Shown: positions 17,492-26,133 of the stretch, one piece after another
How the letters are laid out: each line of letters opens with the position of its first letter
Numbering within the stretch: position 1 is the stretch's first letter
DNA from: Sinorhizobium mexicanum
GTDB taxonomy: Bacteria; Pseudomonadota; Alphaproteobacteria; Rhizobiales; Rhizobiaceae
Direction: 5' to 3'
Assembly: GCF_013488225.1 (NCBI RefSeq)
Contig: NZ_CP041238.1
Span: 3,435,501-3,499,500, forward strand
DNA: 64,000 bases
Notes under the pieces: generated by a model
Database searches by the model: none
The model's input: only the letters and a program-made list of their open reading frames with translations
What the model was told of the DNA's origin: nothing
Program-made: the position numbers and the translations under genes

Positions 17492-19006
17492 TCAGGAAGC
17501 CTTCGACCGGGCTTCAGTGCGGGCGAGGGCCGACAGCCCGGCGCTTTTGCCGGCCGTGCGGCCGAATACCGCGCCGGCCATAAGGCCCGTACCGCCCGGA
17601 TAGTTGAAGTAGAACAGGCCTCCCACCAATTCTCCTGCCGCAAAGAGATTGGGCATGAGCGCGCCTTCGGTGTCAACGACCTGAGCACCCGTGTCTACAC
17701 GCAGGCCGCCGAATGTGAACGTCACACCGCAGGTTACCTGGAAGGCTACATAGGGCGGTGTATCCAGTACATTTGCCCAGTTCGACTTGTTGATCTTCAG
17801 TCCCTGCGTGCTGCGGCCGTCCTTGATATTGGGATTGAACGGCATGTCGCGCCGGATCGAAGCGTTGTAGGCCTCGACTTCCCGAACGAAGTTCGCGGCA
17901 TCGACACCTTCCAGCTGCCTCGCCAGATCTTCGATCGTATCTGCCTGTACCTTGGTGATCTGCTTGATACGATACTCGTCGCGCAGCAGATGCACTACCT
18001 TCTGGTCGAAGATCTGCCAGGCAAATTGCTTCGGCTGGTTGAGAATGACGCGGCCGTATTTCGCGTATGTATAGTTGCGGAAATCGGCACCCTCGTCGAC
18101 GAAGCGCTCACCGTTCGCATTGATCATGATGCCGAATGGATAGCTGTGCTTCTGGAAGCCATCGCCGACGGCGAGGTCGCCAAAGGGCGGCGCATTGAAG
18201 TCCCAGCCGACAGCGTGACAACCAGACCAGTGGCCCCAGGGCATAGCCCCCGCATCGAGCGCCATACGGATGCCGTCGCCAGTGTTGAAGCGTGTGCCGC
18301 GCACCTTCGCAAGCTCCCAATTCTGACCGAGGTAACGGCTGCGCCATTCGGAATTTGCCTGAAAGCCGCCGCTAGCAAGGACGACGGATCCGGAACGCAG
18401 CTCCGTGGTGCGACCGTCGACGCGGGCGACGACACCGTGAATGCCGTCGTCATCAGAGATCAGCGACAGAGCGCGCGCATTGTGCCGCACCTCGATGCCG
18501 TCATGGGCCGCGCGCTTGTGCAAAGCCTCAACAAGCCCCGGCCCCCCACCCCAGGATTCCACTGTCATCCCGCCCCAAAACTTGAAGCGACCTTCAACCT
18601 TGAATGCCTGGCGTCCATAGATCGGCTGAAACCGCACACCCTTGGTTCGCATCCAGATCATCGTGTCCAGACTTTTGGTGACAAGCATTTCCGCCATGTC
18701 GGGGTCGGTGCGGTATTCGGTAATGCGACCCATGTCGTCGAAAAACTGGTCTTCGGTATAGGTGCCGAAATCGGTCCGCTCGATTTCTTCCTCGGTGAGA
18801 TCCGGCATCACCTTACGGAGGTCATCGATACCGGCATAGGCGAAGCGCATGCCGCCAGCCGTAAAGGCGCTATTGCCGCCGTGCTCCTCGAGCGGAGCCC
18901 TCTCAAGCACGAGTACAGAAGCGCCCGTTTCCCGCGCGGAGAGGGCTGCGCACATTGCGGCATTGCCCGCGCCAACGACGATAACATCATAATAAGGTTC
19001 AGACAT
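17492..19006 (-). CDS. tcuA: FAD-dependent tricarballylate dehydrogenase TcuA-like
   Basis: 504-residue flavoprotein of the fumarate-reductase/succinate-dehydrogenase flavoprotein family. The FAD motif VVGAGNAAMCAAL is at residues about 10-22, HGGNSAFTAGGMRF near 42-55, and GGTGLMAGAVFGRTAGK closes the FAD domain near 475. In Salmonella, TcuA oxidises tricarballylate to cis-aconitate and is reoxidised by the membrane Fe-S protein TcuB. No tcuB-like gene occurs in this window, so the electron acceptor and perhaps the substrate differ. TAGGAA lies before the ATG. First gene of the TcuA-RraA-ThDP operon, with the operator at 19048 about 40 bp upstream. Confidence 0.87.
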   Translation of the reverse strand: MSEPYYDVIVVGAGNAAMCAALSARETGASVLVLERAPLEEHGGNSAFTAGGMRFAYAGIDDLRKVMPDLTEEEIERTDFGTYTEDQFFDDMGRITEYRTDPDMAEMLVTKSLDTMIWMRTKGVRFQPIYGRQAFKVEGRFKFWGGMTVESWGGGPGLVEALHKRAAHDGIEVRHNARALSLISDDDGIHGVVARVDGRTTELRSGSVVLASGGFQANSEWRSRYLGQNWELAKVRGTRFNTGDGIRMALDAGAMPWGHWSGCHAVGWDFNAPPFGDLAVGDGFQKHSYPFGIMINANGERFVDEGADFRNYTYAKYGRVILNQPKQFAWQIFDQKVVHLLRDEYRIKQITKVQADTIEDLARQLEGVDAANFVREVEAYNASIRRDMPFNPNIKDGRSTQGLKINKSNWANVLDTPPYVAFQVTCGVTFTFGGLRVDTGAQVVDTEGALMPNLFAAGELVGGLFYFNYPGGTGLMAGAVFGRTAGKSAGLSALARTEARSKAS

Positions 19007-19047
19007 TTCCTACCCACCGTTTCAGAAATCGTGGTGGTCAATTTAAC

Positions 19048-19063
19048 GTATACAAATGTATGC
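19048..19063. promoter_or_regulatory. Putative GntR/FCD operator, site 5
   Basis: GTATAC (19048) and GTATGC (19058), 10 bp apart, 42 bp upstream of the TcuA-like gene start. It lies on the leftward side of the 303-bp divergent spacer. Confidence 0.57.
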
Positions 19064-19138
19064 GCAAGTGTTTTGTCGCCAGCTTTTGAATTTTTTGGCC
19101 GGCCCCGGCCAGCCGCAACTTGACCGTAACCCCTTTTT

Positions 19139-19164
19139 GTATACATTTGTCGACATAACTATAC
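19139..19164. promoter_or_regulatory. Putative GntR/FCD operator, site 6
   Basis: GTATAC (19139), GTCGAC (19149) and CTATAC (19159) at exact 10-bp steps. It lies on the rightward side of the TcuA/Ldh divergent spacer (19007-19309); apart from the two operators I see nothing else in that spacer. Confidence 0.6.
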
Positions 19165-19309
19165 GAGCACCACGCTCGTATTGCTAGCGCTTAGAGTCAT
19201 CATTGGGAGGAGACGTGATGAGGCTAACGGCAGCGCGGAATTCTTGGATTTCCGTTGGACACATATCGAGCAAAAACATCGGGATACCCCGCATCCATGG
19301 AGGGGCCTG

Positions 19310-20443
19310 ATGGTTGCCCCCTTTGAGCTTCATCGCCAACAGATCGAGCTTATCCTTATCGCATGGGGCATGCCGCAGGCTCACGCAGAGCGCACAGCAG
19401 AAGTCCTGTCCTGGGCCGATCTTCATGGCGTTGAGAGCCACGGCATTTCCATGCTTGTCGAATATGACATGCGGTTCCGTGACGGCCGCCTGAAGATGGA
19501 CGCTGATTTCAAGGTCATGCGAGAAAGCCCGGTATCCGTCCTCATCGACGGTGACGGCGGGATGGGTCACGTGGCTTATGCAATGGCCGCGGAGGCAGCA
19601 ATCAGCAAGGCGAAGTCTGCCGGTATCGCGGTCGCCGCCGTCCGCAATTCCTCTCATTTCGGCGCCGTCGGCTATTTCACGAACCTCGCGGCGCGTGCGG
19701 GCCTGATCGGTATGGGCGCGACCAGTGCAGCTGGCATTCGTGTGGCGCCGACCGGAGGAGCGGAGGCGAAACTCGGCACCGATCCATGGTCTTTTGCCGC
19801 GCCAAGCATGGACGACAATCCGTTCCTCTTGGATATGGCGACGACAACAGTCGCTTACGGAAAGATCCGCAACAAGATGAACGAAGGCCTGCCGATGCCT
19901 GTCGGCTGGGGTTCGGACAACGCAGGCAGGGCGTCCACCGAGCCGCTGGACGTGACGCGGCGCGGCGGTTTCATGTCGCCTCTCGGAGGCACGCCTGAGG
20001 GCAGCAGCTACAAGGGATATGGCCTGTCGATGATGGTCAACATCCTCTCCTCCTGCCTGAGTGGAGCAACGCTGATCACCGATCCCATGCACACGAAGAA
20101 GCCTCAGGGCTTCGATATTGGCCATTTCTATCTGGCCATTGATCCCCGGCTCTTCCGTGATGATGGCGCGTTTGAAAGCGATGTGGCGACATTCTGCAAC
20201 GCGCTCCGGGCGACAAAACGCGTGGAGTCCGAGGTTCCGGTCATGGTCGCCGGCGATCCGCAATGGGCAATGGCCGAGCAGCGCATGCGTGAGGGAATTC
20301 CGATTGGAAAAGGGCTGCGTGCAAAGCTGATCCAGGTCGCTGAGGCCGCAAAGGTCGAGTGGCTTCTGGACAAGAATGAAAGCACTTCATCCGAAACAAA
20401 GCCTCCGCAATTCGACGCCTCGTCAACTGCGGCGACATATTAG
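19310..20443 (+). CDS. Ldh2/MdhA-family malate/L-lactate-type dehydrogenase
   Basis: 377-residue NAD(P)-dependent dehydrogenase of the Ldh2 family (malate, ureidoglycolate, sulfolactate and delta1-piperidine-2-carboxylate enzymes), unrelated to Rossmann lactate dehydrogenases. Seen: HGVESHGISML near 40-50, the NSSHFGAVGYF catalytic-His block near 117 and GGTPEGSSYKGYGLSMMV near 225. The ATG at 19310 has GGAGGGG 5 nt upstream; the open frame back to 19181 is probably leader. It would oxidise a 2-hydroxyacid to a 2-oxoacid, a natural feed for the ThDP decarboxylase pair encoded downstream. Confidence 0.88.
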   Translation: MVAPFELHRQQIELILIAWGMPQAHAERTAEVLSWADLHGVESHGISMLVEYDMRFRDGRLKMDADFKVMRESPVSVLIDGDGGMGHVAYAMAAEAAISKAKSAGIAVAAVRNSSHFGAVGYFTNLAARAGLIGMGATSAAGIRVAPTGGAEAKLGTDPWSFAAPSMDDNPFLLDMATTTVAYGKIRNKMNEGLPMPVGWGSDNAGRASTEPLDVTRRGGFMSPLGGTPEGSSYKGYGLSMMVNILSSCLSGATLITDPMHTKKPQGFDIGHFYLAIDPRLFRDDGAFESDVATFCNALRATKRVESEVPVMVAGDPQWAMAEQRMREGIPIGKGLRAKLIQVAEAAKVEWLLDKNESTSSETKPPQFDASSTAATY

Positions 20444-20483
20444 CGGTCGAGCTTCGTTTCCAATTGCTGCTAGCAAGGATGGG

Positions 20484-20509
20484 GGATACTTTCGTCGACG
20501 CGAGAATAC
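20484..20509. promoter_or_regulatory. Putative GntR/FCD operator, site 7
   Basis: GGATAC (20484), GTCGAC (20494) and GAATAC (20504) at 10-bp steps, in the 157-bp spacer between the Ldh2 gene and tctB. It would give the TctB-TctA permease genes their own regulated promoter. Confidence 0.5.
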
Positions 20510-20600
20510 AAATGGGAGGAAGCTTTGTATTTGAACCTTGAAAATCCGCGGGCCTCCTGCGGCGCGGGATACGGAACCCGCAAGACATGGGAGGCGGCTC

Positions 20601-21050
20601 ATGGCCATCAAGGACATTATTAGTTCGATCGTCGTTTTCCTGTTTTCGCTAAGCGCCTATATCCTGGCGGCGGATTTCGGCGGTGGAGCGGAACTTTTTC
20701 CGCGCGGGCTTGCCATCATCATGATGATAGCGTCGGGGCTGATGTTCCTGCGTGCGGTCTTCTGGCCGCGCCTGGTGCCGGAAGGTGAGTCCAGGATGGA
20801 AATGGCCGATGTCAAACGCACGGCCGTGTGCGTCCTGATCACAATTGCCTATGTCGCCCTGATCGTGCCGTTGGGCTTCGCCACGGCCAGCATCGCGTTC
20901 ATCATCGCCATCGCCTATGCAATGGGATACCGCAACCACCTGGCGCTGTGGCTGACGGCGGTGCTCTTCGTCGGCACGCTGTATCTCATGTTTGTACGCG
21001 TGTTCCACACACCGCTGCCCGAAGACATTATCTTCGGCCTATTCCACTAA
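20601..21050 (+). CDS. TTT transporter small membrane subunit, TctB family
   Basis: 149-residue hydrophobic protein with four predicted transmembrane helices (about 5-25, 30-55, 75-100 and 110-140), as in TctB. It pairs with the large TctA subunit to drive cation-coupled uptake of carboxylates delivered by TctC-type binding proteins. The ATG at 20601 follows GGGAGGCGGCTC; an in-frame start at 20538 has no such site. The stop lies 15 bp before the TctA start. It is the only TctB gene in a window with five binding-protein genes. Confidence 0.87.
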   Translation: MAIKDIISSIVVFLFSLSAYILAADFGGGAELFPRGLAIIMMIASGLMFLRAVFWPRLVPEGESRMEMADVKRTAVCVLITIAYVALIVPLGFATASIAFIIAIAYAMGYRNHLALWLTAVLFVGTLYLMFVRVFHTPLPEDIIFGLFH

Positions 21051-21065
21051 GGGCAGGTGCCTACC

Positions 21066-22598
21066 ATGTTCAACGACATCTTTAGCGGTCTGCTCGCGCT
21101 TTTCGATTTCTGGACGATCGTCGCCATGATCGCAGGTACAAGCCTCGGTATTTGCCTTGGGGCCTTACCCGGAATCGGAGCTACACTCGGCATCGCCCTC
21201 GCCATTCCGTTCACCTATGGAATGGGCCCTCTGCCGGCTCTTGCACTGCTTGCCGGCATCCATAACGGCTCTTCGCAAGGCGGCGCCATTCCGGCCATCC
21301 TGCTGCGCATCCCGGGCACGCCTGGTTCCATCGTGACCTCCTGGGACGGCTACCCGCTGGCCAAGCAGGGAAAGGCGGGCGGCGCCATCAATCTTTCGGC
21401 CATCTCCTGCGCGGTTGGGGGCGCGCTTTCGGCTCTGTCGTTGATATTGCTGGCACCGCCGCTCGCAAGGATCGCCCTGGCATTCGGTCCGCCGGAGATC
21501 TTCTGGGTCAACGTCTTCGGTATCGCGACCGTTGCAGCGCTGCTTGGCGACGATCTGCTCAAGGGGCTGCTGGCGGCATGTTTCGGCCTGCTGATCGGTA
21601 CGGTCGGCCTAGACAACGTGTCCGGCCATGAGCGATTCACGTTTGGCATGCTCGATCTCGTCAACGGCATTTCCACGATCGCCGTCATGGTCGGCATGTT
21701 TTCGTTCCCGCCGGCCTGGAACCTGGCAGTCGGCGCCCGCAAACAAGCTCTTGAGACCAGACCCGTCGAACGCTTCAAAATCGTATCCGAGCGTATCTGG
21801 ACCTTCGCCGGCGTATGGCGCGCATGGGCTGTGGCCTCGTTCATCGGGATCATCAATGGCATCTTGCCGGGATCGGCGATCGCATCCTTCATTGCCTATA
21901 ATGAAGCGAAACGGGTCTCCAAGACGCCGGAGAAGTTCGGCAAGGGTTCGATCGAGGGGTTGGCTGCGGCCGAATGTGTCAACGCGGCCGACAATGCCTC
22001 GGCGCTGATCCCGACGCTGACGCTCGGCGTTCCCGGCAGCAACGTCGCGGCCCTGATCCTCGGCGCTTTGCTGATCCAGGGCTTCCAGCCGGGTCCGCAG
22101 CTGTTCCGCGATGCGCCAACCATCGTTTATGGGTATTCCTGGGCGCTTATGTTCACGGCGCTGCTGCTGATCCCGCTCGGTGGCTCAGTCGCCAGCCGCG
22201 TCTTTGCGAATGTGCTGCGCATTCCGACGCTGATCCTGTTGCCGCTGATCATCGTGATCGCCTGTGCCGGCTGCTTCGCGTCTCAGAACTCGATGTTTGA
22301 CGTTTATATGGCGGCACTGTTCGGAATAGTCGGACTCGCAATGATCCGCTTCGACTTTCCGATCGCGCCCGTCATCATCGGCGTGGTCTTGGGGGCCAAG
22401 GCTGAGTTCAACCTGCGTGTCTCCCTCATGATGTCCGCAGGCGACTACTCCATCCTGTACAACCGCCCGATCACCATCGTCCTGATCGTCTTGACCGCAC
22501 TGATCATCTTTTTCCCGCTCTATCGGGTCTACAAAGATTGGCAGCATCGGCGCAAGAACGGCACGCCGGGGCCGGCTACGACGGATACGATGAACTGA
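21066..22598 (+). CDS. TTT transporter large membrane subunit, TctA family
   Basis: 510-residue integral membrane protein with about 11-12 helices. Family landmarks: GICLGALPGIGATLG near 20-35 and the internal-repeat counterpart GIINGILPGSAIASF near 265, the GxxPGxxxx motifs proposed to form the substrate path in TctA proteins, and GGAIPAILLRIPGTPGS near 75. It is the translocating channel of the TTT system. The ATG at 21066 is favoured over the GTG at 21057 by the AGGTG 7 nt before it. A strong terminator follows at 22614, so the permease transcript ends here. Confidence 0.92.
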   Translation: MFNDIFSGLLALFDFWTIVAMIAGTSLGICLGALPGIGATLGIALAIPFTYGMGPLPALALLAGIHNGSSQGGAIPAILLRIPGTPGSIVTSWDGYPLAKQGKAGGAINLSAISCAVGGALSALSLILLAPPLARIALAFGPPEIFWVNVFGIATVAALLGDDLLKGLLAACFGLLIGTVGLDNVSGHERFTFGMLDLVNGISTIAVMVGMFSFPPAWNLAVGARKQALETRPVERFKIVSERIWTFAGVWRAWAVASFIGIINGILPGSAIASFIAYNEAKRVSKTPEKFGKGSIEGLAAAECVNAADNASALIPTLTLGVPGSNVAALILGALLIQGFQPGPQLFRDAPTIVYGYSWALMFTALLLIPLGGSVASRVFANVLRIPTLILLPLIIVIACAGCFASQNSMFDVYMAALFGIVGLAMIRFDFPIAPVIIGVVLGAKAEFNLRVSLMMSAGDYSILYNRPITIVLIVLTALIIFFPLYRVYKDWQHRRKNGTPGPATTDTMN

Positions 22599-22613
22599 GC
22601 TCCCATGACATCG

Positions 22614-22647
22614 GGAAAGGCCGGCGCGACCCTGGCCTTTCCGTTTT
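22614..22647 (+). terminator. Rho-independent terminator after TctA
   Basis: Perfect 9-bp stem GGAAAGGCC/GGCCTTTCC with an 11-nt loop, then G and TTTT. It begins 16 bp after the TctA stop and separates the permease transcript from the ThDP decarboxylase genes. Confidence 0.75.
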
Positions 22648-22783
22648 CCCTCGGGCGACAAGAACGGTCGTCAAGCCTAAAACCCATTGTTTCTGGCGGA
22701 ATGACGTGCATCCGACCGTATGCATCCGTTGCTGGATACGCGATGGGCGTTCCTGTAAGTCTTGTAATGGCAAGGAGATGCCA

Positions 22784-23317
22784 ATGAATCCCGCAGATCG
22801 TCCTTGGCACGAAAGCATTCGCGACGTGCTGAAAGACAATAATGTCCGGCTGGTCACCTACGTGCCTGACAACGTGCTCAACCCTCTGATCAAGGCACTG
22901 CATGCCGACCCGTTCTTCACCACCTTTTGCTGCACGCGCGAGGAGGAGGCAGTCGGCATTGCGACCGGAGCATGGATGGGGGGCATGCTCGGTGTTGTGC
23001 TGATGCAGACCAGTGGCTTCGCAACACTTCCCAACGTGCTCGCCTCGCTTGCCGTGCCTTATCAGATCCCGCTGCTGATGATCATTTCGGAGCGCGGTAC
23101 GCTCGGCGAATTCAACCTGGGTCAGGCCATGGTCTGCCGGACGATGCGTCCGGCCCTGGATTCCATGGGCATCGAGCACCACACGATCCGCCGGCCGGAC
23201 GAGGTCGAGTTCGTCGTCGGCCGCACCATCAGTCAGGCGGTTTCCACCCAGGCGCCGGCCGCACTCATCCTCAACCCATTCCTGACGGGCGGCAAAGTCG
23301 AGAAGAAGGAAAAGTGA
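22784..23317 (+). CDS. Split ThDP decarboxylase, alpha (Pyr-domain) subunit
   Basis: 177-residue protein consisting only of a ThDP Pyr domain, comparable to the alpha subunit of sulfopyruvate decarboxylase and the N-terminal part of phosphonopyruvate decarboxylase. The catalytic Glu that activates the cofactor is in CCTREEEAVGIATGAW (about residue 45). It must dimerise with the PP-domain subunit encoded 2 bp downstream. ATG at 22784 with AAGGAG 6 nt upstream; ATG 22778 is an alternative. The 136-bp spacer behind the terminator should hold its promoter; only a weak GTATGC-type hexamer (22718) is visible there. A second alpha/beta pair occurs at 35707-36829. Confidence 0.85.
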   Translation: MNPADRPWHESIRDVLKDNNVRLVTYVPDNVLNPLIKALHADPFFTTFCCTREEEAVGIATGAWMGGMLGVVLMQTSGFATLPNVLASLAVPYQIPLLMIISERGTLGEFNLGQAMVCRTMRPALDSMGIEHHTIRRPDEVEFVVGRTISQAVSTQAPAALILNPFLTGGKVEKKEK

Positions 23318-23319
23318 TA

Positions 23320-23937
23320 ATGACCGAGGGATCACAACACAACGAGCGCAGACGGATGAGCCGCGCCGACCTGACGAAGCGGATCGTCGGCAAGCTGAAG
23401 AACGAGGAAGCCGTCGTCGGCGGCATCGGCTTCACCAATTTTGAGCTCTGGGGAGCAGGACCGCGCCCGCAGAATTTCTACATGCTCGGCAGCATGGGCC
23501 TCGCCTTCCCGATCGCGCTTGGCGTGGCGCTTGCCCAGCCGGACCGCCGGGTCATAGGACTTGAGGGTGACGGCTCGCTACTCATGCAGGTCGGCGCGCT
23601 TGGTACGATCGCCAGCTTGCAGCCGAAGAATCTGGTCATGGTCGTCTGGGACAACGGTACCTATCAGATCACCGGCGGTCAGCCGGCTACCACCGGGACC
23701 GTGGTCGATCTTGTCGGACTTGCCCAGGCATCTGGCCTCGAAAAGGCATTCTGGGCTAAGGACGAGCCGCATTTCGATACGCTCATCGACCGCGCGTTGA
23801 AGGAGGAGGGTCCTTTCTTCATCGCCGCCAAAATCGACGGCGCGAGGCCGGAGGCAACCACCCATCGCGATCCGGTGCAGATCCGCGAGCGTTTCATGCG
23901 TGGATTGGGAGTCCGGTCCGATCCGGCCGTGGCATGA
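23320..23937 (+). CDS. Split ThDP decarboxylase, beta (PP-domain) subunit
   Basis: 205-residue ThDP PP domain. The cofactor-binding motif GDG-x25-DN is near residues 83-112 (EGDGSLLMQV ... WDNGTYQ), preceded by GSMGLAFPIALG. With the alpha subunit it should decarboxylate a 3-substituted pyruvate to an aldehyde, as in sulfopyruvate and phosphonopyruvate decarboxylases. AGAAGGA overlaps the alpha stop region and the ATG follows the TGA by 2 nt, so the subunits are made together. Convergent with the flavoprotein gene at 23975. Confidence 0.86.
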   Translation: MTEGSQHNERRRMSRADLTKRIVGKLKNEEAVVGGIGFTNFELWGAGPRPQNFYMLGSMGLAFPIALGVALAQPDRRVIGLEGDGSLLMQVGALGTIASLQPKNLVMVVWDNGTYQITGGQPATTGTVVDLVGLAQASGLEKAFWAKDEPHFDTLIDRALKEEGPFFIAAKIDGARPEATTHRDPVQIRERFMRGLGVRSDPAVA

Positions 23938-23974
23938 TTGCCGCGCTTGCGTCGCGGTCGAAAGATCGCGGCGC

Positions 23975-25093
23975 TTAAAATCGGCTTTGGACCGCCATCC
24001 GGCAGACGTGATCAGCAAGCGCCAGCGATGATGTCAGCCCGGGCGACTCAATCCCGAAGAGGTTGATCAATCCCGGCACGCCGTGGCTCTCCGGGCCCTG
24101 GATGCAGAAATCCTGGTTGGCGATCTCGGGCGGCACGATCTTTGGCCGAATTCCGGAATAGGCCGGCGCGAGCGCCCCCTCCTTCAGGTCCGGATAGTAC
24201 CGGCGGATCCCTTGGTAGAAGAGCACGGCCCTTTCCGGGTCCACCTGGTAGTCCACCTGGTCGATCCACTCGATATCGGGCCCGAAACGCACGCGGCCGG
24301 CCATATCGAGCGTCAGGTGAATGCCGAGACCGCCCTTGACCGGCACCGGATAGATGAGGCGTGAGAACGGCGTCCTGCCGGTCAGCGAGAAATAGCTACC
24401 CTTGGCGTAATAAGCCGGCGGCACCAGGTGCCGCGGCACGCCTTCGAGTGCATTGGCAAGCGCCGGCGCGTGCAGGCCCGCCGCATTGACGAAGAGCCTG
24501 GAGCGAAACGTGAGCGGATCGTCGCCGCCAGTGTCGATCTCGAAGCCGGCGTCGTCGGCCCTGACACGGACGACGGGGCTTTTCAGCGCAAGAAGTGCGC
24601 CGGCGCTCTCGGCATCGCCGAGCAGCGAGAGCATATAGGCGTGGCTGTCGATGATCCCGGTGGACGGGGACAGCAGGGCGCCCGTGGTGGAAAGTGAAGG
24701 CTCCAGTTCCCTCGCCTCGGCCGCGGATATCTGGCGGATGTCGGCAACGCCATTTGCCGCAGCCTTGGCCGCAATCTCAGGCAGGCGCCGCAGTTCCTCC
24801 GCCGACGTTGCGACGATCAGTTTTCCGCAGTTCCGGTGCGGCAGCCCACGTTCCCGGCAATAGGCGTAGAGCGCCTTGCGCCCGGCGACGCAGAAACGGG
24901 CCATGAGGCTGTCGGCCGGGTAGTAGATGCCGGCATGAATGACCTCACTGTTGCGAGACGAGGTCTCCGTGCCGATCGCATCGGCCGCCTCGAGGATCAA
25001 CACCTCACGGCCGGCGAGCGCCAAGGCTCGCGCGACCGCAAGACCGACCACACCCGCACCGGCGACCACACAATCGAGTTCGTCCAAGATCAT
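23975..25093 (-). CDS. FAD-dependent oxidoreductase, L-2-hydroxyglutarate oxidase-like
   Basis: 372-residue DAO-fold flavoprotein. The FAD motif [13 protein letters not shown] is near residues 8-20, followed by the block [16 protein letters not shown] near 46-61 and GKLIVATS near 90, which are characteristic of the LhgO (L-2-hydroxyglutarate oxidase/dehydrogenase) group. It would oxidise an L-2-hydroxyacid to its 2-oxoacid, passing electrons to quinone or oxygen. I took the ATG at 25093; a GTG at 25127-25129 is possible, and neither has a clear ribosome-binding site. It follows the D-2-hydroxyacid dehydrogenase gene by 107 bp and is probably the last gene of the leftward unit from 27035. Confidence 0.83.
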   Translation of the reverse strand: MILDELDCVVAGAGVVGLAVARALALAGREVLILEAADAIGTETSSRNSEVIHAGIYYPADSLMARFCVAGRKALYAYCRERGLPHRNCGKLIVATSAEELRRLPEIAAKAAANGVADIRQISAAEARELEPSLSTTGALLSPSTGIIDSHAYMLSLLGDAESAGALLALKSPVVRVRADDAGFEIDTGGDDPLTFRSRLFVNAAGLHAPALANALEGVPRHLVPPAYYAKGSYFSLTGRTPFSRLIYPVPVKGGLGIHLTLDMAGRVRFGPDIEWIDQVDYQVDPERAVLFYQGIRRYYPDLKEGALAPAYSGIRPKIVPPEIANQDFCIQGPESHGVPGLINLFGIESPGLTSSLALADHVCRMAVQSRF

Positions 25094-25200
25094 CTCCGCA
25101 TCCGAAGCCGATGGTCTGTAAGGGAACACAGACCAGCCGCTTCTCGCAAGACGCGATATCGCCCCACCCGAAAGCGCGCCTGATCAGCGGCGTTATTCGC

Positions 25201-26133
25201 TCACGCGATCTGCGACACCAAAGGTTCGCCGGCGAAGTGTGCCCTGAGATTATTGACGACGCGGTTCATGGCTTCGGAGACGGATTCAGGCGAGCGGCCC
25301 GCCATATGCGGCGTGATGATGAGGTTCGGCGCGCCGATGAGTTCCTGCGTCACCACCGGCTCTCCCGCCACCACGTCGAGTGCCGCTCCTGCGATACGCT
25401 TCTCATGGAGTGCCTTGATCAGCTCGTCGGTGTCGACGATGGAGCCGCGGCCGATATTGATGAGATGCCCCTTCGGCCCCAGCGCATCGAGGAATTCCCT
25501 CCCGACCAGCCCTCTTGTTTCGGGCCCACCCGGCATGACGACGATGACGAAGTCGCTGTCCCTGGCGAGTTCCAGGGGCGTCTCCTTGTATGCGTAGCTC
25601 ACATCGCTGCGTTTGCTGCGATTGTGGTAGCTGATCTGCATGTCGAACCCGGCCGCTCGCTGCGCGATCTGCAGCCCGATTTCACCGAGACCCAATATGC
25701 CGAGCCGCTTCTTCCAGGCGAGTGGCTGCGGGCCGCGCGATTTTAGCCAGTCGCCCTGGCGCACGCGTCTGTCTATCGACGGAATGTTGCGGGCAATCGC
25801 CAGCAGCAGCGCCATACCGTGATCAGCAACGGAAAAGGCGTTAGTGCCCTTGCCCGTGGTCAGCACCAGCCCGAGCTCCTTCACGGCAGCCATGTCGACA
25901 TTCTCGTAGCCGACGCCCTGGGTCAGTACCATCTCCAGCTTCTTCAGCCGGCGAAGCTGATCGCCGGTGACACCGATCGAACCATTCGTGACCAGGGCAC
26001 GGGTCTCAGGAAACTCCTCGATGGCCTTTTCGAATTCTTCCAGAGAGGGGGAATAGTGAACGGTAAAGTGCTGTGCGAACATCTCCAATGCCGCGGACGG
26101 GAACTGAATCCGAACGATAATTTCCGGCCTCAT
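25201..26133 (-). CDS. D-2-hydroxyacid dehydrogenase family protein (second)
   Basis: 310-residue NAD(P)-dependent 2-hydroxyacid dehydrogenase, closest in style to the glyoxylate/hydroxypyruvate reductase branch. The dinucleotide motif GILGLGEIG is near 145-153, NIGRGSIVDTDEL near 230, the catalytic Glu in AALDVVAGEP near 255 and His in ITPHMAGRS near 279. The ATG overlaps the stop of the DUF1932-type dehydrogenase gene by 4 bp, so expression is coupled. It is not close to the dehydrogenase at 9843-10862. Confidence 0.88.
   Translation of the reverse strand: MRPEIIVRIQFPSAALEMFAQHFTVHYSPSLEEFEKAIEEFPETRALVTNGSIGVTGDQLRRLKKLEMVLTQGVGYENVDMAAVKELGLVLTTGKGTNAFSVADHGMALLLAIARNIPSIDRRVRQGDWLKSRGPQPLAWKKRLGILGLGEIGLQIAQRAAGFDMQISYHNRSKRSDVSYAYKETPLELARDSDFVIVVMPGGPETRGLVGREFLDALGPKGHLINIGRGSIVDTDELIKALHEKRIAGAALDVVAGEPVVTQELIGAPNLIITPHMAGRSPESVSEAMNRVVNNLRAHFAGEPLVSQIA

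Noticed and set aside
22718..22739. Weak GTATGC ... GGATAC pair upstream of the first ThDP alpha gene
   Set aside because: The two hexamers are 16 bp apart and out of the 10-bp phase, so I did not count it as a 14th operator.
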